From Calycina herbarum (taxonomy: Eukaryota > Ascomycota > Leotiomycetes > Helotiales > Pezizellaceae): 64,000 nt of DNA. Numbering within the stretch: the stretch's first letter is position 1; each line of letters opens with the position of its first letter. The notes beneath the pieces are model-generated. The model did not search any database. It was not told where the DNA came from and saw nothing but the letters and a program-made list of their open reading frames with translations. The stretch is taken from the NCBI GenBank assembly GCA_001414485.1, contig LLEY01000011.1, positions 1 through 64,000 on the forward strand, in the 5' to 3' direction. Position numbers and translations under genes: made by a program. Below, in pieces: positions 49,699 through 62,576 of this stretch.

Positions 49699-50002
49699 TG
49701 AATTGGCGGAATGGACTCCTTGTTTTTCGTGTTTGATACACTGTTATTTTTCTTACGTTTTTCTCTCTCTTCTGTTTTGCTCTCCAAATTTTGTAGGTTG
49801 ATCCTCAAAATGAGGAAGACGGGGTCCGAACACTAGTATGGACATTGTGGAATCGAACACTCGAGATTCTTACTGTACTTGCCTTGGCGTGAGGTATATA
49901 AGGTACTTCCGAGCGTAGGATTTTGAATTAAACACCACTACTACTTTAAGATCTCTTTCTCATCATCTGTTTACACCTCATTCTCCCTCCCCTTGACACC
50001 TT

Positions 50003-50370
50003 CTACCAGTTTAAAGCGCAGTGGATGTTAAGGGTGGTAAGACGCGCACACGGGTACCGCCAGGCTTCCACACATTTCCCTTGCGACCTATCGCAGACGG
50101 GAATGCAGCAATCGCGCGAACTGAAACAGGCATCTGGATGGTTCTAAGCAGTGCAATTCAGTGCGTGAGAAGTAAAAGCTGGCTTGCTTACCACCGACTT
50201 GACCACAAGTAACTGGAGGGAAGGGGGAGTTTGGCTGTCACTTTGAGTCAGGTTTTGGTTGCGTATAATGGATTGAAGGCTGAGTTGAGAAGTACCTGGA
50301 CTACTACGGCGAGGACTTGGGTGTATGCTAGGAGGGTGATTGTGAAGGCGGTGGTGTAGGGGAAATGCAT
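50003..50370 (-). CDS. Small secreted eight-cysteine protein, cystine-knot-like (paralogue 1)
   Basis: Three exons (50370-50296, 50234-50192, 50133-50003) encode 82 aa. Introns have GTACTT and GTAAGC donors and ACAG and CCAG acceptors. The signal peptide begins MHFPYTTAFTITLLAYTQVL. The mature part has cysteines spaced C-X6-C-X5-CC-X3-C-X6-C, the classical inhibitor-cystine-knot arrangement, then two more in C-X7-C-X9-C with WRYPC conserved. The gene at 51500-51903 shares exon structure, intron phases, all eight cysteines and the stop position. Function is unknown. Secreted fungal cystine-knot peptides (Cladosporium Avr9 is one) can act as effectors, inhibitors or toxins. A hevein-like fold is less likely because its loops differ. 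Too short for routine gene finders. Confidence 0.8.
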
Positions 50371-51499
50371 TTTGGTTTGCGAGGTGTTTTGGGAGTTTTG
50401 ATGAGGGAGATGGTTGATGTTGGGATTCCTGGTTCACTGCTGTGAGAACCTGGAAACGAGGGGTATTTGATGACGATGGACTTTCCTTCCCGAGACTGTG
50501 GGAAAAAGAAAATACTTGTGCTGTGTTGAGATAGTTGTGTTCCTCAACGTAACATGATCTACATGCCACCATCATTCTAGCGGGATGTTCGTGGATATGT
50601 ATGTTCCAAGGATCCCGAAGAGCAATCAAGAGGATAATGTGCCACTATTACAGACAAAGTGGTTGATTACATGTCTTTCAATAATAATCAGAGCATGACA
50701 TGCTAAGCGTCTTAAACCTAGCCCTTTATCTCGTGCTCCACTCTCCTCAGAGTTAAACTTGCTAAATTGAAACGATGTTATTTATTGTTCTGAAATTTTG
50801 AAGGTAATTGGGGTAGGACATATTGTTACTTCATCTTGACGATCTTCTACTCTTTTCTTTCAGTAATTAGATTACACGTTTCATTAAAATTACAAATTGT
50901 GTTCACGTAAGAACATCAGCGCACATGAAGTGGCACGCAAGCAGTGTTAGTGTAACAAAAAAAAAATTATAGGGAGGGGGAGAGGGTCTGATATCCTGTT
51001 ATTTACATGCCCCATTTTTTCCTAATAGCTCCTGTTTAGTAGGGATAGAAGTGTCGAGATGTGGAAGTGTTCCAGGTTTGAGGACTCGAAGTCGTTCGTT
51101 TCTTCTCTCGACAGTGACATCGTGCCACCATGACTGCAATCTAGATGGAAGGCACTACCCCAATTCTGCTGCTTTATTTTTGAACTTTCCAAGGTTCCAA
51201 GGAAGACAGGGCTGGGTCCGAAGACTTGTTGAAGAAGATTGACCTGTCCTAGAACTATTTTGGAATTCGAGAGTTGGGCGTCGAAAAAGAAGAGAAGCAC
51301 CCGTCGGTGCTTACCTACCCATCGGTTGATGACATATCGGTACTCGGCCACAGAACGACTTATAGTACTCGATAAAATTGAGCCATGAAGGGGGTTTGAC
51401 TAGCAAGTATTCTCCTCCATTTTGAATCTGATACCCCATTATTTTGAAGCATAATTTTCTCTCCCTTCTGCTTTGCTCTCTAGATGTTGCAGGACGCTT
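50371..51499. other. Intergenic spacer between the two small secreted-protein genes
   Basis: This holds the promoter of paralogue 1 and the 3' flank of paralogue 2. Parts of the promoter (near 50510-50540 and 50805-50960) match the promoter of paralogue 2 (near 52021-52200), with a ~280-bp insertion between. No other gene is supported. Confidence 0.5.
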
Positions 51500-51903
51500 C
51501 TACCAGCTAGTTGAGCAAAAGAAGTTAAGATTCGGAAGACCCGCACACGGATACCTCCACATTTCAACACATTTCCATTGTGAGCTATCGCCAGCCTGTC
51601 TATCGCAGGTGAGTTCGCAACAATCGCGCCCTGACATACAAGTATCTATTTGGTTGGTTTTCAACTAAACTGTGTAACGGGGAGGGGGGAAGGGCTGCTC
51701 GTGAGAAGAAATCAAACAGTGGCAGACTTACCACCGAGCTTTCCACAAGTTCTTGGAGAGGAGTTCTATAGTAAGAGTAAGTGAGTGTATTGTGGGTTGA
51801 GGGCTGGGTTTAGAGGTACCTGAATAGGATTTATTGCGAGGACGAGGATTTGGGTATAAGTCAGGAGAGATAGCGTAGAGAAGGTAGTGGAGGGAAAATG
51901 CAT
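51500..51903 (-). CDS. Small secreted eight-cysteine protein, cystine-knot-like (paralogue 2)
   Basis: Three exons (51903-51820, 51765-51732, 51645-51500) encode 87 aa. The signal peptide begins MHFPSTTFSTLSLLTYTQIL. Cysteine spacing is C-X6-C-X5-CC-X3-C-X11-C-X7-C-X9-C, equal to paralogue 1 except for a five-residue longer fifth loop. Conserved signatures are TCG..GD.C, RDCC...CDR, KCVE.WRYPCA and a terminal Trp before the stop. Intron phases (0 and 1) are identical, and the DNA differs outside the exons, which argues for constraint on the protein. It lies about 1.1 kb from its paralogue in the same orientation within a diverged tandem duplication. Confidence 0.8.
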
Positions 51904-53084
51904 TTTTGTTTTGTGGGAGGTTTCTGTGGTTTTTGAGGATGGATGTTTGATGTTGTAACTTGTACTGGATGATGTATTTAACGTTCTTTAGCGAGGTAGT
52001 GGGAAAAAAGAAATGCACTTGTGCTATGTTGAGATGGTGGGGTAGTACATAATGTTACCTCAACTTGAACCATTTTCTTTTAGTAATGAAAGTCCACTTT
52101 TATGTCCATCTAGTTTCCGACAAAAATGAAGATGTACAGAACATCAGCGCGCATGATGTGATAGACAAGGCGGGCTAGTGTAATAGAGTTTTTTTTTGTT
52201 GTGCTTGATACCCGATTGTTTAAGTATTTTCTTATGGTACCAATAGTTTCTGTTTAGTAGGGAGGGGGGGGTTGAAGGGTTAGGGGACCGTCGTTCCTTC
52301 GCACTTTTTAGAAGAATTGCCTAGTACTAACACCGTGAAATCAGCACCACCTAGAAGGAGTCAGTCGGAGAACGATGTTAGGGTTTTGGGAGTCGAGGGT
52401 TGAAAGAGAAAAAATAGTGGTTTGTAGCTTACTCGCTTGTTTATGGCTTACTTGGTGGCTTACTCGACGTAGAACAGCTTATCCAATACCTAAAAACTTA
52501 GCTACGAAGGGGGTTTGGATATCAAGTAGTCTAACCTCTTTGAGCGCTCTCCCATGTGACTTTTGGAGCGGAGATTCCCGTCCCATACAAATTTTCAATT
52601 TTAACTACTAAAACGATGTGCAACCAAATATGCACCAAAAATCCATGAGAGGAAATAGAGGGGTAGGTGGCGGTGCGGATGTGGCTGGAATTTCCTGCTG
52701 ACACACCTGCAAAATCAATACTCAGTAAAGCTCCAGGCGAGGTGCTCATTTCCCATCGTAAATGGAAGTCGCGTCTCACCAAAGGTTGTCACGCCAGACT
52801 TTGGGTTCAACGAGGGCTCGAGTGGATTCTCTCTCAGAAGACTTCACAATATTCACTCTTGGCTATTCTTTCACCAGAATTCTATTCCCATTCACATCTA
52901 TCCTTCACTAATTGCTTGCCCAAAGAGATTAGGTTATGAAACGCCAATCCAACAAACTCGGCCTCTACCATAAGGCCCATCCTACACCACCTCCTGTACG
53001 AAATCCTGTCCGAAAACCCTCACGAACCTCACGAATCTCACGAACCTCACGAATCTCACGAAAGACACCTCGATATTCTCAAGC
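51904..53084. other. Intergenic region upstream of paralogue 2 and of the RanBP2-type gene
   Basis: Promoter of paralogue 2 (to about 52255) and the third diverged repeat fragment (about 52470-52530). The 9-bp tandem repeat near 53019-53065 lies in the leader of the next gene. No supported frame. Confidence 0.5.
53019..53065. repeat. 9-bp tandem repeat (CTCACGAAC/T) in 5' leader
   Basis: About five copies of CTCACGAA(C/T)-type units run just upstream of the ATG at 53085. The copies alternate CCTCACGAA and TCTCACGAA. They probably lie in the 5' untranslated region. Confidence 0.75.
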
Positions 53085-54267
53085 ATGACCACCCAAGGCC
53101 TCGAGGCTAGCAGATTTGCTAACCGGGGCTTTCAATACGTCCCCCGACCCGGAGACTGGCAATGCCAATCCTGCAACTTCTCCAACTTTGCAAGTCGAAC
53201 CTCCTGCTACCGATGCTTCGAAGCAAAACCCGGCATAAATATAAATGAGAGACACACCGGGAAAGAGAATCTGCGGCCGGGAAACTACCCAGAGGTTGCG
53301 GACCCCGCTTGGTACCAGAAACCACCTGCATACACTGCTTCATACCTGACGACGCCCATACAATGTCCTACCCCGCCCTCGCCATTTCCAGAGATAGCTG
53401 ATGAGGTTGGCACGACGAGCTTTTTGGCGGACAAGCTGGATGTAGAGAGGTATGGTGGTTTGGCTACGAGTCGCTGGGCTCCTCGAAATTATAGGCACGG
53501 AAACAATGGAAGAGGGGGCTCGCATGTTTGGACAAGGGTAAGTTGAAATCCAAGACATGATCACTTCATTGCACAAGTCCGCCTGCTAACCTCTGTTCTA
53601 GACAGTTCAAGTTGACCGAACCCCTCACAGCATTCCAAACAGCATTCCAAACAACGAACTCCCTCCTCCCCCGAACCACCCAGACCTCGGTCTCCCCTAC
53701 GAGGTCCAACACTACATCCTCACAATGATGCAAAGAATCCTCGAAGAAGGCTGCTACGATTTTGCCACGCATTGGATTCCCCAAGTCCTCCGCAAGAAAA
53801 ACTTGACATGTTCGGAGGCGGTCGAATTATCAGAATGGAGAAAATTATTACCAGAACACGCACCCGCTCGCGGGCTCCATCCACCCCCAAATACGAGTTT
53901 AGAAAGAATCCTAGGAAATGCTGTAAGAATAAGAAATGCGGCTGTCCATCGACATTTATGCGATAATTCCGAGATCCGAAGAATGGCGTCCCAGGCTCAA
54001 GATCTCATGGCGACGTTTGCCGATGTTACGAGACAGCATAAGTTTATGTATCTGCGAGTCGAGTTGGATGAGTGGGATCGACTAAGTGTGATGGATTTGG
54101 AGGGGGCGAAGGAGAGGTTGAAGTGGGTGCTGCAACAAATTAGTGAACGGCCTGTTAGTGATATGGATTGGACGCCGAATGATGTATCTTTGGAAGAGGT
54201 AGGTCATGGTACGGTGAGGGAGAATGGGGATCAGGGTGAGACTAGTGATGAAATGGACCTTGATTAG
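53085..54267 (+). CDS. RanBP2-type zinc-finger protein with possible HEPN-like C-terminal domain
   Basis: Two exons (53085-53537 and 53602-54267; GTAAGT donor, TTCTAG acceptor) give 372 aa. Residues 25-49 form a RanBP2-type zinc finger, WQCQSCNFSNFASRTSCYRC, with Cys27, Cys30, Cys41 and Cys44. Such fingers bind single-stranded RNA or ubiquitin. After a disordered Pro-rich middle, residues about 180-330 look all-helical. They contain RIRNAAVHRH (Arg262, Asn263, His267), which fits the R-(N/D/H)-X3-4-H signature of HEPN ribonucleases. The C terminus is acidic. The protein is probably nuclear or cytoplasmic. The zinc finger is confident; the HEPN assignment is inference. Confidence 0.75.
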
Positions 54268-55429
54268 TTCTGTCCTGGAGTATATACATTTGCATTGCTT
54301 TTCATTCTTGTATTATTGTTACGGTGGTGGTACCGTTGACAACACGATAGAGTTGTTGCATAGACGAATAGAATCATTGTATATATTGCTTTGGAGCTGG
54401 ACCATTCAGTGAGTTATGCATTTTTATAGTTCAAATTATGTTGACGTTTTTCCAAGCAGAATACCCCGCCTTTCCAGCCTCCTACACAAACTCACACCCA
54501 GCCTACTCATTACCTACCTCCGTACCTCTTGACTCAAATAAGATATCTCACGATGTGGGGTCATTTTCTCCCTGAATAACAACCCCTCTCGGTTCGGTAT
54601 CATCCTCTCTCCCGGTACGGCATACGTTTATCCGGATGCTCTTCTCGCATTTCATTCTCCTTCTCCCGGAATTTTCTGTTGGAAAATCGAGGATAAACAA
54701 TTATCCATATTCATCCACTTCCAATCCCTACATTCCTTTTTTTCCACTGTGCCGGCGAAGGGATATTCTTCGCGGGAGCCTGGTTCCTAGCTTGAGGATC
54801 TAGAGAGGCGTGGTAGCGTTGAGGTTTGTCAGAGTTGAGTGCTTGTATTCTTCTAATGTATTTTTATTCTATTTTTGTTAGTTGATGTTTTGCATCTCAC
54901 TTTCATCCCTCTCTCTCCTTCCTTCTCGTGGCCATTCAAAGCCTTATACCCTCGGAAGTTTATCTGAAGTGTCCTCCAAACAGCAACATACTATGGATAT
55001 TTCACACCCCCATGATTTTTATCAAATACATCTGTGCACGAGCTGTTCTGCCTAGTCCAATGTATCGCCTCCATTTCAAGCATCCACTCAAACCCCTTCC
55101 CCAGATCTTGGCTTTACTGGGTCCAAGAAATCTGGGGTAGCATTTCCCCACACGATCAAAATATCCCAAATACCCCACAAGAAGAAGGGAAATGCAACAT
55201 TGGATATCGATCGTCACATGGTAGGTATTCCAAGACGGGTAATGATGGGTAATGATGGATTTTTATATGAATACTGGTTGGCTTCAACTACTAATATTGC
55301 CGTGCGGGTTCTTAGATCGTTTAGCGTAGGGATGGTGTTATATTGGGCCTCTTCCTCTTTCTTATTTTCTTAGTTTGGGTTTTTGTAGTCGGTATTTTTT
55401 GAGTATTCCCGAGATATCGAATTTTCATC
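54268..55429. other. Intergenic region; no gene seen
   Basis: 1.16 kb of ordinary sequence with only short unsupported frames (for example 54928-55140). It includes the 3' flank of the zinc-finger gene and the promoter of the GH30 gene. Confidence 0.6.
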
Positions 55430-57264
<1,835 letters not shown>

Positions 57265-57662
57265 GCGATTGTCATGAGGTGAATGGATGTTTATAAGTTG
57301 AGGGACTGTTGTCTTGTACATATTAAAATCTACTTGGAATACTGCTCTTTGAAGTATTTGATTGAAGTGACTTGTGACGAAGTACTTTGTTGCCAACTTT
57401 CCTGGGTAACCTGCTACTGGCTACAATTGTACTGTTGCTAGGTATTTTAAGGGTAACCTAAGAATAGGTAGATTTCGCGATGCTATTTGCAGGTAAACTA
57501 TCTTAAGATTTTCTACTCTTCTCTTATTAAGTTCTTCTTCTTAATCTACTATATATAAATAAATATCTAAGATAACTTTATTCTCTTTACTAAATTATAA
57601 TACTATATAAGTTCTAGGCTCTTTTATAAGATAACTAACTTATTAATATTTATAAAGTTTAT
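57265..57662. other. 3' flank of GH30 gene passing into RIP-mutated DNA
   Basis: Normal sequence to about 57470, then TA-rich RIP-type DNA up to the transposon. No gene seen. Confidence 0.6.
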
Positions 57663-59516
57663 TAACGTGTTTCACAAGCGAGTCGCCCACCTAAGCGAGT
57701 CGCCCACTTTCCTAGTCGTGTACATCTACTACCTTTAAATCGTAATAGCTTAATACTACAACGTTCAATTACCTTCTTAAGAAGCTAATATCATTTTAGC
57801 GACCTAAGAACTCGAAAACAACACGTTATTAACCGAACGAAGCGCTGTAAAGATTTACCAGGTTCCTTGAAAGACTCTCTCCGACCAACGCGCTAGAAAG
57901 CCATTATAACGCGATTACTAGCCTAATTCGAAGAAGCTTACGAAGCCAGAGGAGGAGGCAATAGTTAGATATATATTAGAGTTAGATTCGCAAGGGTTTT
58001 CGCCTATAAGGGATATAGTACGAGATATAGCTAATAATCTGCTAAGAGAGCGCGACGGAAAGCCTATAGGTAAAAACTAGCTAGACAACTTTATTAAACG
58101 TATACTTAAGCTTAAAACTCGATAGAGTTGTTCTTACGATCGTTAGCGAGCTTTAACTGAGGATCCGCGAGTTATTAGCTCATAGTTTACGCTTATATAG
58201 TCTATTAAAGAGAAATATAGTATTTAAGATAAGGATATTTATAACTTTAACAAAAGTAGCTTTATAATAGAAGTTATTTCGTTCTAACTAGTTATTATAA
58301 GCTTAGAAACGTATAGGAAGCGAAAGCAAGTTTAGCTAGATAATTATAAGTAGGTTATAGTTATTTAGAGAGTTAATATAATAGAATAGATAATCCTACT
58401 ATTTATTATATTCGTAGGTAAAGTACTTATTTCTTCCTAGTACTAAGATATATATATACTATATAATTAAGTAATTAAGGTTAGTAACAACGGCTAGATA
58501 AATAATAAGCTTAGAGTTATATAGTTAAAGTATTTTAATAAATATATAAAGGTATAAAGTATAGAAGGATACTATTTATTAATTATTAATAGTTATAAAA
58601 GCTATAACTCGCTTGAATTCTAGTAACTCTATAAAGACTTAAATATTATTACTTTCTATATACCTCTACACTTATTATATCTGCTACAGCCGCTTAATAT
58701 AGTCTACTTCTCGCTTTTAAAGCGAGCGTATAGAGCTAAGATATTAAGCTTAGTATATAATTATATTAATTATATTATTAAAGAAACCTTTCTTTTAGTA
58801 TTTAAAATAGCTTTTTATAAAGTATTTATAAAAGATAATATCTATACGAGTTTTAGAGGCGCTAGGCTAGTCCTATATAGCCTAGAAGCTATGTTATTAA
58901 AGCTTAGTTTAAGGCTTTATATACTAATACTAATAATACTAGAAGATACTCTATAGATACCTAAAATACTAAGTAATACGTACGAAATAATAGCTTAATT
59001 AATACTTATTTAAGATTAGATTTAAAGATATTAAGACTTGTTACCTAGTTCTATTATTTAGTTTCTTAATTAACTTGAAAAAGGCTCTACTAGGGTGATA
59101 TATAATATAGTGTTAATATATAAGGAAATTACTAGTCTTTATAAGATAACTAAGGTTATAACTAAGTGTAAAAGTCGTAAGAGGAAGTATATTAAGAGTT
59201 AAGAGATATTAATAGTAGGCGAGGTAGCTGATTTAATTGCTTCTAAGGAAACTAGCGACTAGAAGTAAGGTAAAGAGTCTAGGAAGAGAGTTTGTATAGA
59301 TAGGTACTATAGCTATTATAGTAAAACTAGGTATAATTCTTATACTTATTAGATAGAAATATTTAATATAGAAGATAACGAATGTTTTAAATAATACTAG
59401 GTAGCTTCTATAGTTTAATAACTTTGTATAGTATTAAGTATTTTATATTATAATAATACTAGATTGAAAAAATAGGCGACTCGCTTAGGTAGGCGACTCG
59501 CTTGTGAAACACGTTA
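57663..59516 (+). mobile_element. Pogo-like transposon, second family, RIP-inactivated (copy 1)
   Basis: This 1.85-kb element has TA-flanked terminal inverted repeats starting ACGTGTTTCAC, each with two direct copies of AAGCGAGTCGCCCAC (57676-57690 and 57693-57707 at the left). The plus strand reads a CENP-B-like domain, PEEEAIVRYILELDSQGFSP and RDGKPIGKNWLDNFI. A DDE block with DIYNFNKSSFIIEVIS follows, interrupted by RIP stops. It aligns along its whole length with 60367-62221. The transposase is distinct from the family at 445-2309, although the terminal design is the same. Confidence 0.85.
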
Positions 59517-60366
59517 TAAGTTATAATACTTTATAGTATAACGTAGTAGCTTACTAGCTTAGTAAGAAGACAAAAGAGAAGCTATAGAACTCCGAGTAGA
59601 TAGCTACTAAATAATATTACGGCGCTGGTCCGTAGCCTGGAAGATCACGTGACAAGCACGTGACCTCGGTAATCACCTCGGGATGTATAGATCTATAGCG
59701 AGATCTCAGCTCCTTATAGCTATAACGAAAGCTATAGCGAGATCTTAGCTATACGTGATTCTAGCTCTTTATAGCTCGTACGAGATTTCAGCTTCTTACA
59801 GCTACTACTTACTTAGCAACCTCTTTTCTCTAGGTATATAACCCGCGTTGTCTTCGTAGATAGAACTGTAGCTTTAAATTCTCGTATTTATATATATATA
59901 CTCTTATAAGTCTCTTAAATACTATATTAATTAGTTCTAATAGTATCTCGAATAGTACTATATAAGTAGTAGGTTAAAATCCTACTTAATACTACTAATT
60001 AAGAAATAAATCTTAGAGTGAAATAGAGGTTAATAGTAGCGTTCGTAGATAGCTTTATAGACTATAAGAGTTTAAGAATAGTAATTATAGACTTTACTAA
60101 TACTAACTACACTTGTTTTATTAGTTCTAGTTTCTTATACTTTCTAGTTAATTAAGCTTAGATTCTTTTAAGACTTATATAGAGAAATAGTATCTAGAGA
60201 AGTACTTATATAGCTATAATAGAATATAAACAAAGAAAGATTTTATAGCTTAATTAAATTTAATAAATATTTTTATAATATTTTTATAAAGTATATTAGA
60301 AATAGAATTTTTAAAAAAAACTTGTTATTTTAGAAGTTTTAAAAAATATAAAACTAAAAATAAACT
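59517..60366. other. Repeat relic between two pogo-like copies
   Basis: RIP-type sequence, but a stretch near 59625-59690 keeps GC-rich features including CACGTGACAAGCACGTGACC. Repeated GCTATAGCGAGATCT.AGCT motifs follow (59691-59745). It could be a solo LTR or other repeat fragment. No gene. Confidence 0.4.
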
Positions 60367-62221
60367 TAACATGTTTTATAAGCGAGTCGCCTACCTAAGC
60401 AGGTCGCCTACTTTCCTAGTCGTATACTATCTACTACCTTTAAATCGTAATAGCTTAATACTATAACGTTTAATTACCTTCTTAAGAAGCTAATATTATT
60501 TTAGCGACCTAAGGACTTGAAAATAATATATTATTAACTAAACGAAGTATTATAAAGATTTACTAGGTTCTTTGAAAGACTCTCTCTAACCGACGTGCTG
60601 GAAAGCTCTTACGACGCGATTACTAGCCTAATTCGAAAAAGCTTACGAAGCTAGAGGAGGAGGCAATAGTTAGATATATATTAGAGTTAGATTCGTAAGA
60701 GTTTTCGCCTATAAGGGATATAGTATAAGATATAGCTAATAATCTGCTAAGAGAGCGCGACGGAAAGCCTATAGATAAGAACTAGCTAGACAACTTTATT
60801 AAACGTATACCTAAGCTTAAAACTCGATAGAGTCGTTCTTACGATCGTTAGCGAGCTTTAACTAAGGATCCGCGAGTTATTAGCTTATAGTTCACGCTTA
60901 TATAGTCTATAAAAGAGAAATATAGTATTTAAGATAAGGATATTTATAACTTTAACGAAAGTAGCTTTATAATAGGAGTTATTTCGTCCTAACTAGTTGT
61001 TATAAGCTTAGAAACGCGTGGAAAGCGAAAGCAAGTTTAGCTAGGCAATCGCGAGTAGGTTATAGTTATTTAGGGAGTTAACGTAACAGGATAGGCAATC
61101 CTACTATTTATTATATTCGCGGGCAAAGTACTTATTTCTTCCTAGTACTAAGACATATATATACTATACGATTAAGTAATTAAGGTTAGCAATAACAGCT
61201 AGACAAATAATAAGCTTAGAGTTACATAGTTAAAGCATTTTAACAAATATATAAAGGTGTAAAGTGTAGGAGGATACTGTTTATTAATTGTTAATAGTTA
61301 TAAAAGCTATAACTCGCTCGAATTCTAGCAACTCTATAAAGACTTAAATATTATTACTCTCTATATACCTCTACACTTATCGCACCTGCTACAGCCGCTT
61401 AATATAGTCTACTTCTCGCTTTTAAAGCGAGCGTATAGAGCTAAGATATTAGGCTTAGCATGTAATTATATTAATTATATTACTAAAGAAACCTTTCTTC
61501 TAGCGTTTAAAACAGCTTTTTATAAAGCATTTATAAAAGGCAATATCTACGCAAGTTTTAAAGGCGCTAGGCTGGTTCTATATAACCTAGAAGCTGTTTT
61601 ATCGAAGCTTGATTTAAGGCTCCGTACGCTAATACTAACAATACCAGAAGACACTCTATAAACACCTAAAACACTAAGTAACGCGCGCGAAATAATAGCT
61701 TAATCAACGCTTATTCGAGATCGGATTCAAAGATATTAAGACTCGTCACCTAGTTCTATTATTTAGTCTCTTAATCAACTCGAAAAAGGCTCTACTAGGG
61801 TAATACATAATATAGTATTAATACGTAAGGAAATCACTAGTCTTTGTAAGATAACTAAGGCTATAACTAAGTATAAAAGTTATAAGAGGAAGTATATTAA
61901 GAGTTAAGAGACATTAACAGTAGGTAAGGTAGCTGATTTAATTACTTCTAAGGAAACTAGCGACTAGAAACAAGGTAAAGAGTCTAGGAAGAGAGTTCGC
62001 GTAGACAGGTACTATAGCTGTTATAGTAAAACTAAGTATAATTCTCGTACTTGTTAAGTAGAAATATTTAATATAGAAGATAGCAAAAGTTCTAAATAAT
62101 ACTAGGTAGCTTCTATAGTTTAATAACTTTGTATAGTATTAAGTATTTTATATCGTAATAATACTAGATTGAAAAAGTAGGCGACTCGCTTAAGTAGGCG
62201 ACTCGCTTGTGAAACACGTTA
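60367..62221 (+). mobile_element. Pogo-like transposon, second family (copy 2)
   Basis: This 1.86-kb direct copy of 57663-59516 differs almost only by C/T and G/A transitions. The right terminal repeat is intact (GTGAAACACGTTA) while the left is RIP-altered (AACATGTTTTATAAGCGAG). Many CG dinucleotides survive in its second half, so this copy is less mutated than its neighbour. The transposase frame is still broken by stops. Confidence 0.85.
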
Positions 62222-62576
62222 TTAGTAAAGTATTATAAAGTATATTTTAGGTTTTTCTAGTACTTAAGTAAGCTTTTATAAAGTAATATAATATTCTAAA
62301 AAGCTTAAATAATATAATATCTAAGATAAACTTTTACTAAAAATAGATTTTAGCTTATAAGAATTCTATCTAGTATTATAGTAAGTTTATTTAAGTTAGT
62401 ATATTATTCGTATATAGAAAAGTTAAGAAAGTATTAATTAGTAGATAATATTTAGATAATTTGTTTATTTATTTATAAGATTATTTAAAGAAAAATATTA
62501 ATCTAACTATCTAAGATATTTCTTATTTTTAGATTTCTATTTTTACATAACTTCTAGCAATTCCCACCCTTTTTTT
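62222..62576. other. AT-rich flank between transposon and TLC-Lgt gene
   Basis: RIP-type TA-rich sequence up to about 62550, ending directly at the stop codon of the minus-strand gene. It must contain that gene's 3' untranslated region. No gene or clear repeat border is seen. Confidence 0.55.

Larger units (their letters stand above)
49750..52560. repeat. Diverged tandem duplication carrying the two small secreted-protein genes
   Basis: Two ordered copies can be traced by eye: about 49750-51035 and about 51450-52255. Shared landmarks are TTTTGCTCTC(C/T)A, GCACACGG.TACC, TTACCACCGA...CCACAAGT, GGAAAATGCAT-like, GTGCT.TGTTGAGAT, CATCAGCGC.CATGA, and GTTTAGTAGGGA at the right. Copy 1 has an extra ~280 bp upstream of its gene. 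A third fragment without a gene is suggested near 52470-52530, where GAAGGGGGTTTG recurs as at 51390. Divergence is scattered and not RIP-biased. Confidence 0.65.

Noticed and set aside
50144..50629. 161-aa single frame over paralogue 1 as the real gene
   Set aside because: It has no counterpart in the duplicated copy, whereas the three-exon cysteine-rich model is conserved in both copies with identical intron phases.
51022..51351. 109-aa minus-strand frame between the small secreted-protein genes
   Set aside because: Not conserved in the parallel segment of the duplication and without domain features.
50003..51903. Hevein/chitin-binding type 1 domain for the eight-cysteine proteins
   Set aside because: Hevein-like loops are larger between the first two cysteines (about eight residues) and after the CC pair (about five), whereas six and three are seen here.
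59940..59995. tRNA T-arm-like GTAGGTTAAAATCCTAC
   Set aside because: The stem pairs, but no matching acceptor, D-arm or anticodon arm could be found around it, and the loop lacks TTC. Treated as chance or a retroelement fragment.
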